DNA of 64,000 nt from Paracoccus aminovorans (GCF_900005615.1 NZ_LN832560.1:121257-185256); one strand, 5' to 3'; counted from the first letter of the stretch, positions 17,329 through 26,596 are shown. Numbers and translations: made by a program. Notes: generated from the sequence alone by a model not told the origin.

Positions 17329-19692
17329 ATGAGCACCATCACCTATCCCACTCTGATCCGGCCCGGGCCGCCCCGACCCAGCGGGTTGCGGGTCGCTTCG
17401 GCCGTGGGGCACGCGCCCGCACGCGAACGCCATACCGTCGCGGGCGGCGGCGCACTGCTGGTGCCGCTGGCCCGGAACGACCGCGTCACCATCGTCAACG
17501 CCGAGGGCGGTCAGCGCGCGGAACTGGTCGCCGTGGACATGACCGCCCGCCCCGGCCTGCTGGGCCCGGCCGGCGAGGAGCCGCACGGGCTGCGCCGCGC
17601 CCTGTCCTCGGGCGAGGAAAGCCTGGCCCGGCTGGCGCGCGGGATCGCCGCCCGGGGCATCGACCTGTCGCGCCCCTGCGCCATCACGCTGTTCGGCGAG
17701 GCCAGCCCCGCCGGCGACAGCGCCGAATTCACCGCCTTGGATGCGGGCTGGCTGATCGTGGCCGCGCCCGCCGATCCGATGGACCCCGAGACCGGCGCCA
17801 CCGCCACGCCGCTGACGCTGCTGATCGACCGCGCGAGCCCTCGCGCCAAGCAGGGGTTCGAGCTGCCCGACCCGCTGGCCGATCCGATCCTGGACATCCG
17901 GGTGAAATCCGCCACGGCCCAGGCCTATCTGGTCCGGGCCGGCGAATATATCCAGATCCTGGACGTGGATGGCCGGCAGTGCACGGATTTCCAGTGTTTC
18001 GACGCCCGCAAGCTGGATCGCGGCGTCCAGAACCCGCTGGACGTCACCACGACCCGCACCATCCTGGGCCACAGCTACGCCATGCCCGGCCTGCATGCGA
18101 AATATTTCGACCAGGACATGGAGCCGCTGATCGAGGTGGTGCAGGACACCTGCGGCCGCCACGACGCCTTTGCCATGGCCTGCTCGTCGAAATATTACGA
18201 CGACATCGGCTATCCCGGCCATGCCAACTGCTCGGACAATTTCAACGGTGCGCTGGCTGAATACGGCGTCGATCCGCGCAAGGGCTGGATGGCGGCGAAT
18301 TTCTTCTTCAACACCTGGATCGACGACCATGGCGTCCTGATGACGGACGAGCCCTGGTCGCGGCCGGGCGATTACGTTCTGCTGCGGGCGTTGACCGACG
18401 TGGTCTGCGTCAGCTCCGCCTGCCCCGACGACACCACCGCCGCCAATGGCTGGCATCTCTCGGACATCCACGTCCGCAGCTATGCCGCCAGCGAACGCTT
18501 CCAGCGTGCCGTCGCCTGGCGGCCGCTGCCAGAATCAGAGCCGATCATGACCCGCCAGACCGCCTTCCACGACAGTTTCGCCGCGCTGACCCGCGACTTC
18601 ATCGAATACAAGGGGTTCTGGCTGCCGAACACCTTCCCAAATTCCTCGCCCGAAGAGGAATACCGCGCCTGCCGGACCGGCGTGGCGGTCATGGACCTGT
18701 CGGCGCTGCGCAAGTTCGAGGTCACCGGCCCGGACAGCGAGGCGCTGATGCAATGGGTGCTGACCCGCGACGTCAAGAAGCTGGGCGTGGGCCAGGTGGT
18801 CTATTCCTCGATGTGCTATCCGCATGGCGGCATGATCGACGACGGCACGTTGTTCCGCATGGGGCCGGACCGCTTCCGCTGGATCGGCGGCACCGATTAC
18901 GGCGGCGAATGGATGCGCGAGCAGGCCGAGGCGCTGGGGCTGAACGTGATGATCCGCTCCTCGACCGACCAGCTGCACAACCTGGCCGTCCAGGGGCCGA
19001 AAAGCCGCGAGGTGATGAACGCGGCGATCTGGACCGCGCCGCACCAGACCGCGATCCCGGAGCTGGGCTGGTTCCGCTGGACCGTCGGCCGGACGGGCGG
19101 CCCGAACGGCGCCCCGGTCGTGGTTTCGCGCACCGGCTACACCGGCGAGCTGGGCTATGAGATCTTCTGCCACCCGAAGGACGGGGCCGAGGTCTTTGCC
19201 GCCGTGGCCGAAGCCGGCGCGCCCCATGGCATCAGGCCGATGGGCCTGGCGGCGCTGGACCTGTTGCGCATCGAGGCCGGGCTGGTCTTCGCCGATTACG
19301 AGTTCACCGACCAGACCGACCCGTTCGAGGCCGGCGTCGGCTTCACCGTGCCGCTGAAGACCAAGACCGACGACTTCGTCGGCCGCGAGGCGCTGATCCG
19401 GCGCAAGGAGAGCCCGCGCTGGAAGCTGGTGGGGATCGAGATCGACAGCCGCATCCCGGCGCATCACGGCGATTGCCTGCATATCGGCCGGGCGCAGATC
19501 GGAGAGATCACCTCGGCCATGTGGTCGCCGCTTCTGGACAAGCAGATCGCCCTGGCCCGCGTGGACGTGACCCATGCGGACGAGGGCACTGAAATCGAGG
19601 TCGGCAAGCTCGACGGGCAGCAGAAGCGCCTGCCCGCGCGCATCACCGCCTTCCCGCATTACGACCCGAAGAAAGAACGACCGCGGTCCTGA
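17329..19692 (+). CDS. tdm: Trimethylamine N-oxide demethylase (DUF1989-GcvT fusion)
   Basis: 787 residues. The N-terminal half is DUF1989-like, with cysteines near residues 218 (DGRQCTDFQCFD), 275 and 285 (DTCGRHDAFAMACSSKYYDD) and 360/365 that can bind zinc, as in the characterised Tdm family. From about residue 407 it is a GcvT-like, tetrahydrofolate-binding domain (for example RTGYTGELGYEIFCHP). Tdm splits TMAO into dimethylamine and formaldehyde, and the GcvT part can capture the C1 unit on tetrahydrofolate. Start at 17329 has GGAGG upstream; 17317 is in frame but lacks one. Neighbours tmm upstream and dmm downstream fit. Confidence 0.88.
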   Translation: MSTITYPTLIRPGPPRPSGLRVASAVGHAPARERHTVAGGGALLVPLARNDRVTIVNAEGGQRAELVAVDMTARPGLLGPAGEEPHGLRRALSSGEESLARLARGIAARGIDLSRPCAITLFGEASPAGDSAEFTALDAGWLIVAAPADPMDPETGATATPLTLLIDRASPRAKQGFELPDPLADPILDIRVKSATAQAYLVRAGEYIQILDVDGRQCTDFQCFDARKLDRGVQNPLDVTTTRTILGHSYAMPGLHAKYFDQDMEPLIEVVQDTCGRHDAFAMACSSKYYDDIGYPGHANCSDNFNGALAEYGVDPRKGWMAANFFFNTWIDDHGVLMTDEPWSRPGDYVLLRALTDVVCVSSACPDDTTAANGWHLSDIHVRSYAASERFQRAVAWRPLPESEPIMTRQTAFHDSFAALTRDFIEYKGFWLPNTFPNSSPEEEYRACRTGVAVMDLSALRKFEVTGPDSEALMQWVLTRDVKKLGVGQVVYSSMCYPHGGMIDDGTLFRMGPDRFRWIGGTDYGGEWMREQAEALGLNVMIRSSTDQLHNLAVQGPKSREVMNAAIWTAPHQTAIPELGWFRWTVGRTGGPNGAPVVVSRTGYTGELGYEIFCHPKDGAEVFAAVAEAGAPHGIRPMGLAALDLLRIEAGLVFADYEFTDQTDPFEAGVGFTVPLKTKTDDFVGREALIRRKESPRWKLVGIEIDSRIPAHHGDCLHIGRAQIGEITSAMWSPLLDKQIALARVDVTHADEGTEIEVGKLDGQQKRLPARITAFPHYDPKKERPRS

Positions 19693-19722
19693 AACCGCGG
19701 CGCCATCACAGGGAGGTTCGAC

Positions 19723-19977
19723 ATGATTGCAGCCAGACGTCGCCACGACGTCGGCCGGCGCCGAAACATCACGCCCCGCGCGTGGTTGGCGACCGGCACC
19801 AGGACAGGCCGTTCCCGGCATCGGGAAGGGAATCGCCCTGGGTTGTTCTGCCGGACCCGCACTCTTTCGCCGGGGCATGGGAGGTGCCCCGGCGAGGTCA
19901 AACCCAAGCCAGTCCCGCCAGGACAGCATCGGGGTCCGAGGACGGCTTGTCCAAGAGGGAAATGCGACAATGGTTGA
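19723..19977 (+). CDS. Possible small Arg-rich leader ORF before the permease
   Basis: An 84-codon frame with a strong ribosome binding site (AGGGAGG, 7-8 bases before the ATG) that ends 8 bases inside the permease gene, an arrangement that allows translational coupling. The product is basic and low in complexity, with no recognised domain. It spans a 10-bp perfect hairpin at 19868-19894. It may be a leader peptide or a chance frame; the second is quite possible. Confidence 0.2.
   Translation: MIAARRRHDVGRRRNITPRAWLATGTRTGRSRHREGNRPGLFCRTRTLSPGHGRCPGEVKPKPVPPGQHRGPRTACPRGKCDNG
19868..19894 (+). promoter_or_regulatory. Strong hairpin upstream of the permease
   Basis: CGCCGGGGCA, 7-base loop TGGGAGG, TGCCCCGGCG: a perfect 10-bp stem with no T run, 75 bases before the permease start. 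The loop contains a Shine-Dalgarno-like GGGAGG. Candidate attenuator or mRNA-stability element. Confidence 0.45.
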
Positions 19978-21781
19978 ACACTCAACGTCCAGTTCGCTGG
20001 CCGGGACGGACGCGGCAGACGGGGCAGTCAGGCAGGGATCGCTGCATCGCACGCTTGACTGGCGCGGCGCTTTCTGGGTGGCGGCGGGCGTGCCGCCGCT
20101 GGTGCTGTTCTCGATCGGGGGCATCGCGGGCGTCGCCGGCAAGGCGGCCTTCGTCGTCTGGATGCTGTCCATGTGCATGGGCTTCCTGCAAAGCTTCACC
20201 TATGCCGAGATGGCGGGCATGTTCGGCAACAAGTCGGGCGGGGCCTCGGTCTATGGCGCCACGGCCTGGCTGCGCTATTCCAAGCTGATCGCGCCGCTGT
20301 CGGTCTGGTGCAACTGGTTCGCCTGGTCGCCGGTGCTGTCCTTGGGCTGCGCTATCGCCGCCGGCTATATCCTGAACTCGCTGTTCCCGATCCCGCTGGC
20401 CAGCAGCCAGCCGGTGATGGAGTGGGTGACGGCGAATATCGCCAGTTACACCGCGCAGACGCAGGCGGTGATCGACTATATCGCCGCCAATCCCGGCACC
20501 GCCACGGACGCGGCGATCCAGGCCGTGGCCCAGGCCGACGGCGTGGCCGCGCTGACGCCCGCCTTCCGCACCTGGGAAGCCCTGGCGCTGAAGATCCCGG
20601 GCCTCGGCACGCTGCATTTCAACGCCACCTTCGTCATCGGCGTGATCCTGATGCTGATCATCTTCGCGATCCAGCATCGGGGCATCTCGTCGACCGCCAA
20701 GGCGCAGCGCGTCATGGCGATCATCGTGCTGGTGCCGCTGCTGCTGGTCGGGCTGGTGCCGCTGCTGAACGGCTCGATCAACAGCATGAACGTCACCGGC
20801 ATCGTGCCGCCGGCGGCCGCCTATTCGCCGCTGGACGGGGCCTGGAACATCGGCGGCTGGACCCTGTTCCTGGGCGCGATGTACATCGCCGCCTGGTCCA
20901 CCTACGGTTTCGAGACCGCGGTCTGCTATACCGCCGAGTTCAAGAACCCCGAGACCGACACCTTCAAGGCCATCTTCTTCTCGGGCCTGCTGTGCATCGT
21001 CTTCTTCTTCCTGATCCCCTTCGCCTTCCAGGGCGTGCTGGGCCATGAAGGGATGCTGGCGCCCGAGATCGTGGACGGCACCGGCGTCGGCGCGGCCCTG
21101 GCCGGGCTGGTCAAGGGCGGGGCGGTCATCACCCAGATCCTGGTGATCCTGATGATCCTGGCGCTGTTCCTGGCCATCATGACCGCCATGGCTGGCTCTT
21201 CGCGTACGCTCTACCAGGGCTCGCGCGACGGCTGGCTGCCGCGCTTCCTGGGCCATGTGAACGAACATGGCGCACCCACCAACGCGATGTGGACCGACCT
21301 GGGCTTCAACGTCTTCCTGCTGGCGCTGGCCTCGGACGCGACGGGCTATTTCTACGTCCTCGCCATCTCGAACGTGGGCTACCTGACCTTCAACTTCATG
21401 AACCTGAACGCCGGCTGGATCCACCGCATCGACAGCCCGCACCTGAAACGGCCGTGGAAGGCGCCGACCTTCCTGATCGGGCTGAACACCTGCCTGGCCT
21501 TCGTCAACGCCATGTTCCTGGGCGCCGGCGCCAAGGTCTGGGGCTATTCCGGCGCGCTGTGGTCGGGGCTGATCTTCGCCAGCTTCATCCTGCCGGTGTT
21601 CTGGTTCCGCCATTATGTCCAGGACAAGGGCCATTTCCCGCGCGAGGCGATGGAGGACCTGGGCCTGACCGACCATGGCGACCTGGGCCCGCGCCGCGCC
21701 GGCATCCTGCCCTATCTGGCACTGATCGCGGGCGCCTGCGTGGTGCTGTTCAGCAACTGGTTCTTCCAGCTGCCCGAATGA
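19970..21781 (+). CDS. APC superfamily amino acid/amine permease
   Basis: 603 residues and roughly 12 transmembrane helices. Early GVPPLVLFSIGGIAGVAG and later WSTYGFETAVCYTAEFKNP motifs are typical of the amino acid-polyamine-organocation superfamily. A soluble insertion lies near residues 145-210. Position between tdm and the dimethylamine monooxygenase genes suggests uptake of a methylated amine, TMAO or an amino-acid intermediate such as N-methylglutamate; the sequence does not settle which. Start ATG 19970 has GAGGG about 12 bases upstream. A hairpin follows the stop. Confidence 0.8.
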   Translation: MVEHSTSSSLAGTDAADGAVRQGSLHRTLDWRGAFWVAAGVPPLVLFSIGGIAGVAGKAAFVVWMLSMCMGFLQSFTYAEMAGMFGNKSGGASVYGATAWLRYSKLIAPLSVWCNWFAWSPVLSLGCAIAAGYILNSLFPIPLASSQPVMEWVTANIASYTAQTQAVIDYIAANPGTATDAAIQAVAQADGVAALTPAFRTWEALALKIPGLGTLHFNATFVIGVILMLIIFAIQHRGISSTAKAQRVMAIIVLVPLLLVGLVPLLNGSINSMNVTGIVPPAAAYSPLDGAWNIGGWTLFLGAMYIAAWSTYGFETAVCYTAEFKNPETDTFKAIFFSGLLCIVFFFLIPFAFQGVLGHEGMLAPEIVDGTGVGAALAGLVKGGAVITQILVILMILALFLAIMTAMAGSSRTLYQGSRDGWLPRFLGHVNEHGAPTNAMWTDLGFNVFLLALASDATGYFYVLAISNVGYLTFNFMNLNAGWIHRIDSPHLKRPWKAPTFLIGLNTCLAFVNAMFLGAGAKVWGYSGALWSGLIFASFILPVFWFRHYVQDKGHFPREAMEDLGLTDHGDLGPRRAGILPYLALIAGACVVLFSNWFFQLPE

Positions 21782-21790
21782 TCCGAAACC

Positions 21791-21817
21791 CGGCGGGACC
21801 GTCTGCCGGTCCCGCCG
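21791..21817 (+). terminator. GC-rich hairpin after the permease
   Basis: CGGCGGGACC, 7-base loop, GGTCCCGCCG: perfect 10-bp stem without a T run, 10 bases after the stop. Likely a 3'-end stabiliser or weak terminator; the next gene follows at once. Confidence 0.5.
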
Positions 21818-21844
21818 CAAACGACTGAAAACTGGAGAGAAGAC

Positions 21845-22984
21845 ATGACGAATTCCTGGCGTTTCTCGATGCTCGCCGACCGCCACCGCGCCCTGGGCTC
21901 CCAGCTCGAGGACTGGAACGGCATGGGCACCGCCTGGTCCTATACCTCGGGCGACCCGGATACCGAATACATGGCGATCCGCACCAAAGCCGGGTTGATG
22001 GATGTCTCGGGCCTGAAGAAGCTGCACCTGGTCGGCTCGGCCGCCAGCCATGTGATCGAGCGCGCCACCACGCGCAACGTGGAAAAGCTGATGCCGGGCC
22101 GCTCGGTCTATGCCTGCATGCTGAACGACGGCGGCAAGTTCATCGACGACTGCGTGATCTATCGCACCGGGCCGAACGCCTTCATGGTGGTCCACGGCGC
22201 CGGCGCCGGCCATGAGCAGCTGGCCGCCTATACCAACGGCCGCGACGTGGCGATGCGCACCGACGACAACCTGCACGACCTGTCGCTGCAGGGCCCGCTG
22301 GCCGTCGACTATCTGGCAAAGCATGTGCCCGGCATCCGCGACCTGCCCTATTTCGCGCATATGCAGACCTCGCTTTTCGGCAAGCCGGTGATGATCTCGC
22401 GCACCGGCTACACCGGCGAGCGCGGCTACGAGATCTTCGTGCGCGGCCAGGACGCCGGCGAGGTCTGGGACCGCATCCTGGAAGAGGGCAAGGAGATGGG
22501 CATCATCCCCTGCCGCTTCACCACGCTGGACCTGCTGCGGACCGAAAGCTACCTGCTGTTCTATCCCTACGACAACTCGGACGCCTATCCGTTCGACGAC
22601 CAGCCGGGCGGGGATACGCTGTGGGAACTGGGGCTGGACTTCACCGTCTCGCCCGGCAAGACCGGCTTCCGCGGCGCGGACGAGCACTATCGGCTGAAGG
22701 GCAAGGAGCGCTTCAAGATCTGGGGCCTGAAGCTGGAAGGCGACAAGGTGCCCGGCAACGGCGCCCCGGTGATGCGCGACGGCAAGCAGGTCGGCGTGGT
22801 CACGCAGGCCATGTATTCGCCGCTGAACAAGTGGAACGTCGCCATCGCCCGCCTGCCGGTCGATTGCGCGAACGAGGGCACCAAGCTGACCGTGAACTGC
22901 GCCACCCATGGCGAGATCGCGGCCACCACGGCGCCGATGCCCTTCTTCGACCCGGACAAGAAGCGCCGCACCGCCAAGGGCTGA
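21845..22984 (+). CDS. dmmD: GcvT-like tetrahydrofolate-binding protein of the dimethylamine monooxygenase locus
   Basis: 379 residues of the aminomethyltransferase (GcvT) family: LMDVSGLKKLHLVG near residue 54, ISRTGYTGERGYEIFV near 185 and a C-terminal beta-barrel (VGVVTQAMYSPLNKWNVAIA). Such proteins transfer C1 groups to tetrahydrofolate. The gene stands 74 bases before the DmmA gene, the arrangement in which DmmD accompanies DmmABC, so it probably takes formaldehyde from dimethylamine oxidation into methylene-THF. GGAGAGAAG precedes the ATG. The dmmD label rests on context as much as on sequence. Confidence 0.75.
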   Translation: MTNSWRFSMLADRHRALGSQLEDWNGMGTAWSYTSGDPDTEYMAIRTKAGLMDVSGLKKLHLVGSAASHVIERATTRNVEKLMPGRSVYACMLNDGGKFIDDCVIYRTGPNAFMVVHGAGAGHEQLAAYTNGRDVAMRTDDNLHDLSLQGPLAVDYLAKHVPGIRDLPYFAHMQTSLFGKPVMISRTGYTGERGYEIFVRGQDAGEVWDRILEEGKEMGIIPCRFTTLDLLRTESYLLFYPYDNSDAYPFDDQPGGDTLWELGLDFTVSPGKTGFRGADEHYRLKGKERFKIWGLKLEGDKVPGNGAPVMRDGKQVGVVTQAMYSPLNKWNVAIARLPVDCANEGTKLTVNCATHGEIAATTAPMPFFDPDKKRRTAKG

Positions 22985-23004
22985 CGCGCGCGCCGCAAGC
23001 AACC

Positions 23005-23026
23005 CGGGGGCGGCCGACCGCCCCCG
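23005..23026 (+). terminator. GC-rich hairpin between dmmD and dmmA
   Basis: CGGGGGCGG, loop CCGA, CCGCCCCCG: perfect 9-bp stem, no T run. Same class of intercistronic hairpin as those after mgsC and the permease. Confidence 0.5.
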
Positions 23027-23058
23027 CACCTTAGCTGAACCTGCCAGGGACCAACGGA

Positions 23059-23658
23059 ATGACTTCGCCGCCGACAACCCCCTATACCAGCCGTCCGGTC
23101 TATGCGCCGCTGGAACCGCGTCCCTGCCGCAGCGCCGTGATGATCGTCGATGACGCGGGCGCGGCGGCGCTGGTCGCCCTTGCCGAAAAGGCGCCGGAGC
23201 TGATGCCCAAGGCCACCGTGCTGCATGTGCAGGACGGGTTTTCGATGGCCCCGGCGCTGCGCGCGCTGAATCCGGCCAGCCTGGTCGAGATCGCCTCGAC
23301 CGCCGCGCTATCCCCCGCCCTGGGCCAGGTCCTGGCCCGGGCCGAGATGGGGCTGCAAGCCTTTCTCGCCGGCTCCGAGGGGCTGATCGGACAGGCGCAG
23401 GCGCAGCTTCTGGCCGCCGGCCTGCCGCTGGGCGCCATCCAGGGCGAGCATCGCGGCACCGCCGCGCGCCGGATGCAATGCGTCCATTGCAAGACCATCG
23501 CCGAGGACGTGACCGTGGACCCCTATACCTGTCCCGGCTGCGGCCGCGCGCTGTATGTGCGCGACCATTTCTCGCGCCGGCTGGGGGCCTTCCAAGGCGT
23601 CTGCATCGACGCCGAAACCCCCGGCGACGTGCCCGAACCCGTGGAGATCCGCCTGTAA
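23059..23658 (+). CDS. dmmA: Dimethylamine monooxygenase subunit DmmA (zinc-ribbon protein)
   Basis: 199 residues. The N-terminal region is alpha/beta without obvious motifs. The C-terminal region has two CxxC pairs (MQCVHCKT near residue 138 and YTCPGCGRAL near 158) that form a zinc-ribbon or rubredoxin-like metal site. This matches the DmmA family, a small subunit of the three-component dimethylamine monooxygenase that converts dimethylamine to methylamine and formaldehyde. The stop overlaps the dmmB start (TAATG), so the two are coupled. Confidence 0.8.
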   Translation: MTSPPTTPYTSRPVYAPLEPRPCRSAVMIVDDAGAAALVALAEKAPELMPKATVLHVQDGFSMAPALRALNPASLVEIASTAALSPALGQVLARAEMGLQAFLAGSEGLIGQAQAQLLAAGLPLGAIQGEHRGTAARRMQCVHCKTIAEDVTVDPYTCPGCGRALYVRDHFSRRLGAFQGVCIDAETPGDVPEPVEIRL

Positions 23659-24587
23659 TGCAACCGCTGAAACTGACTGCCAAGGAAGCGCTTTCGCCCC
23701 GGATCACCCGCTTCCGCTTCGAACATCCCGAGGGCGCGCGGCTGCCGCTGTTTTCCGGCGGCGCCCATGTCATGGTCGAGATGCAGGACGGCGACATCCT
23801 GCGCCGCAACGCCTATTCGCTGATCTCGGACCCCGAGGACGGCTCGGGCTACGAAATCGCCGTGCAGCGCGAGGACCAGGGCCGGGGCGGCTCGCTGTTC
23901 ATGCACGAGCAGGCGCAGCCGGGCATGGTGATGAACATCGGCAATCCGGTGAACCTGTTCGGGCTGAACCTGATGGCCCGCAAGCACCTGCTGATCGCCG
24001 GGGGCGTCGGCATCACCCCCTTCCTGGCCCAGATCCGCGAACTGACCCGGCTGGGCGCCGCCTACGAGCTGCATTACGCCGTGCGCGAGCGCGACGAGCT
24101 GGCCGCGCTGCCGCTGCTGCCCGAGGGCGTCCATGCCCATGTCAGCGCCGAGGGCTCGCGCCTGGACCTGGACGCGCTGCTGTCCTCGCAGCCGCTGGGC
24201 ACGCATCTTTACGTCTGCGCCTCGGACCGGATGATCACCACGGTGCTGGACAGCGCCGCCTCGCTGGGCTGGCCCAGGGATGCGCTGCATTCCGAGGAAT
24301 TCCTGGCCCCCGCCCCCGGCGAGCCCTTCGAGGTGCATTGCGCGCGCTCCCACCGCACCCTGACCGTCGGCGCGCATGAAAGCCTGCTGGAAGCCCTTGA
24401 AAACGCCGGCATCGACGCGCCCTGGCTGTGCCGGGGCGGCGCCTGCGGGCAATGCGAAACCGATGTGGTCGCCTGCGACGGCACCATCGACCACCACGAC
24501 CACTGGCTGGAACCCGAGGAGCGGGATCGCAAGATCATGCCCTGCGTCTCGCGTTTCCGGGGCAAGCTTCTGACCATCGACCGATAG
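23658..24587 (+). CDS. dmmB: Dimethylamine monooxygenase reductase subunit DmmB (PDR/VanB-type ferredoxin reductase)
   Basis: 309 residues in the phthalate dioxygenase reductase order: flavin domain with RRNAYSLISDP near residue 47, NAD domain with AGGVGITPFLAQI near 113, and a C-terminal plant-type [2Fe-2S] ferredoxin with CRGGACGQCETD near 255 and the fourth Cys in MPCVSR. It passes electrons from NAD(P)H to the haem-containing DmmC. Starts within the dmmA stop codon; dmmC follows 9 bases after its stop with GGAGG between. Confidence 0.87.
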   Translation: MQPLKLTAKEALSPRITRFRFEHPEGARLPLFSGGAHVMVEMQDGDILRRNAYSLISDPEDGSGYEIAVQREDQGRGGSLFMHEQAQPGMVMNIGNPVNLFGLNLMARKHLLIAGGVGITPFLAQIRELTRLGAAYELHYAVRERDELAALPLLPEGVHAHVSAEGSRLDLDALLSSQPLGTHLYVCASDRMITTVLDSAASLGWPRDALHSEEFLAPAPGEPFEVHCARSHRTLTVGAHESLLEALENAGIDAPWLCRGGACGQCETDVVACDGTIDHHDHWLEPEERDRKIMPCVSRFRGKLLTIDR

Positions 24588-24596
24588 GAGGACCCG

Positions 24597-25640
24597 ATGA
24601 CCATTTCCTTCAACAAGGAAACCTTCCGCGGCGACTACAGCTATCACAATTCGCCCGCCGCGATCCGCCGCTTTCCCTTCCCCTTCGACCGCGACGAATA
24701 CATGTATTCGGTCAATATGGAGCCGCATCGCGCCGCCGGCCCCGACCACAGCGTGTTCCAGAGCCGTTTCGACGTGGACGAACACTATGTGTCCGAGATG
24801 GAGGATCGTGCCATCACCCTGTCCCGCGACCCCGGCCGCTGCCAGTCGCTGCCGCACATGACGCTTGCGGGCTGGGACGTGCTGGAACTGATCATGGTCT
24901 CGAAATCCGAGGATTACCCGGACCTGTTCGAGCTGCACCGCGACGGCGACCGCTGGCGCTGGGTGAACAAGCCGCTGGGCATCGACGACACGTTTACCTT
25001 TCTTGACGAAAGCACCCTGCCCTATGGGCCGCTGGAATACATCACCCGCCAGACCCAGGGCGATTTCGCCGTGCTGGACCAGCGCGAGAACAACCTGTGG
25101 ATGGATGCCGGCATGGTGACCTCGCAGGCCGACTGGAGCCTGGATTTCGACATCGGCATGAACTTCTTCGAATGGCACGCGCCGGTGCCGCGCGCGGCCG
25201 AGATGGGGATCTTCCAGCGCGCGCTGAAATTCCTGCTGAACGTCCAGCAGGACAGCCCGGCGCGCCGGCTGAACTGGACCATGACCGTGAACCCGCGCCT
25301 GGACACCAGCCCCGAGACCTATCCCGAATGGGGCCCGGAAAAGCGGACGCTGACGCCGGAAAACGTGGGCGAGAAGCAGTTCCTGCGCGTCGAGTTGCAG
25401 ACCTTCTTCCGGTTGCCGCGCTCGAACGGGCTGCTGTTCCCGATCCGCTGCTATCTCTGCGCGCTGCAGGACATCGTGACGGTGCCGAAATGGGGCCGCC
25501 GGCTGCATCGGGTGATCCGCGACGTGCCGGACGACCTGGCGACCTACAAGGGTTTCCTGGTCAACAAGCCGCTGATCGTCGAATACCTGTCGAAATTCGA
25601 CGACGGCGCCCCGACCTCGCCCGGCATCTACCCGGACTGA
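24597..25640 (+). CDS. dmmC: Haem-dependent oxidative N-demethylase subunit DmmC (DUF3445)
   Basis: 347 residues matching the DUF3445 / haem-dependent oxidative demethylase family: DHSVFQSRFDVDEHYVSEM near residue 45, VNKPLGIDDTFTFLD near 125 and FFRLPRSNGLLFPIRCY near 270. This is the catalytic subunit of dimethylamine monooxygenase, where O2 activation and N-demethylation occur. GGAGG lies 5 bases before the ATG. It ends 13 bases inside the convergent AraC-type regulator gene. Confidence 0.85.
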   Translation: MTISFNKETFRGDYSYHNSPAAIRRFPFPFDRDEYMYSVNMEPHRAAGPDHSVFQSRFDVDEHYVSEMEDRAITLSRDPGRCQSLPHMTLAGWDVLELIMVSKSEDYPDLFELHRDGDRWRWVNKPLGIDDTFTFLDESTLPYGPLEYITRQTQGDFAVLDQRENNLWMDAGMVTSQADWSLDFDIGMNFFEWHAPVPRAAEMGIFQRALKFLLNVQQDSPARRLNWTMTVNPRLDTSPETYPEWGPEKRTLTPENVGEKQFLRVELQTFFRLPRSNGLLFPIRCYLCALQDIVTVPKWGRRLHRVIRDVPDDLATYKGFLVNKPLIVEYLSKFDDGAPTSPGIYPD

Positions 25641-26596
25641 TCCCGCCGCCGGGCGGCCTGCCTGCGGCGCGTCGGGGGCATCCCGAACCGCGCCGCATAG
25701 GACCGCGAGAAATGGGCGGCGCTGGCGAACCCCGTCACCAGCGCCACGTCCAGCATGGACAGCGCCGTCTGCTGAACCAGCTCATCCGCCTTGCGCAACC
25801 GCATCTCGCGATAGAATTCCATCATCGAGGACCCCAGTTGATCGTTGAACAACCTCTGCAACTGCCGCGGGCTGCAGCCGACCTGCGCCGCGATCTGCTC
25901 GGGCGAGAGCGGGTCGGCCAGGTGGCTGAACATCAGGTCCACGGCCTGGGCCAGCAGAGGGTGGCGCAGGTCGAAGCGTTCGGCAACCGGGGATTGCTGG
26001 GGTTCGTCGGCATTGCGGGCGCGCGGGTGGATGAACCATTCGGCGACCTGCCGGGCGAAACCCGCGCCATGGTCGCGGGCGATCAGCGCGCACATCATGT
26101 CCAGCGCCGCGACCCCGCCGGCGCAGCTGTAGCGGTCGCGGTCGATGACGTAGAGCGCGCGCTCGATCAGCAGGTCCGGCCGATGCTCGGCCAGTGCATC
26201 GATATGGGCCCAGTGCAGGGTGAAGCGCCGGCCCTCCATCAGCCCCAGCCGCGCCAGGATCGCGGCCCCGCCCGAGATGCCGCCCAGCCGGACCTTGCGC
26301 GCCTGCAGCGCCCGCAGCCCCCGCGCCAGCGCCGGGTCGTCATAGCGCAGCGGGTTGCCGCCGGCGACGACCAGCGCCAGGTCCAGGCCCGCGGGCTCGG
26401 GCAGGGTGGCGGTGTCGAACCCGCCGCCCGAGGTCGAGGCGGCAAAGCCCCCCGGCACCGAATGATAGCTGGGCCGATACAGCGTCCGGCCTGCCAGCTG
26501 GTTCGCGGCCCGCAGCGGTTCGACCGCCGCGGTCAGCGACATCAGGGAATATTCCGGCGTCAGGATGAAGCCGATTCGCAGCGGTTCGTCTTGCAT
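25628..26596 (-). CDS. GlxA/CdhR-type AraC family regulator
   Basis: 322 residues: an N-terminal DJ-1/PfpI-like (class I glutamine amidotransferase-fold) domain (IGFILTPEYSLMSLTAAVEP at residues 8-27, GGISGGAAILARLG near 120) and a C-terminal AraC double helix-turn-helix (PEQIAAQVGCSPRQLQRLF near 240, FASAAHFSRSYAARFG near 290). Regulators of this layout control carnitine, glycine betaine and related methylated-amine genes. The ATG at 26596 has GAGGA upstream. It diverges from mgdABCD and is convergent with dmmC, so either operon may be its target. Confidence 0.85.
   Translation of the reverse strand: MQDEPLRIGFILTPEYSLMSLTAAVEPLRAANQLAGRTLYRPSYHSVPGGFAASTSGGGFDTATLPEPAGLDLALVVAGGNPLRYDDPALARGLRALQARKVRLGGISGGAAILARLGLMEGRRFTLHWAHIDALAEHRPDLLIERALYVIDRDRYSCAGGVAALDMMCALIARDHGAGFARQVAEWFIHPRARNADEPQQSPVAERFDLRHPLLAQAVDLMFSHLADPLSPEQIAAQVGCSPRQLQRLFNDQLGSSMMEFYREMRLRKADELVQQTALSMLDVALVTGFASAAHFSRSYAARFGMPPTRRRQAARRRDQSG

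Noticed and set aside
19982..23809. A 1275-codon open frame on the minus strand
   Set aside because: It lies opposite the permease, dmmD and dmmA, has Arg/Gly/His-rich composition without domains and follows third-position GC bias; it is an antisense artefact of GC-rich codon use.
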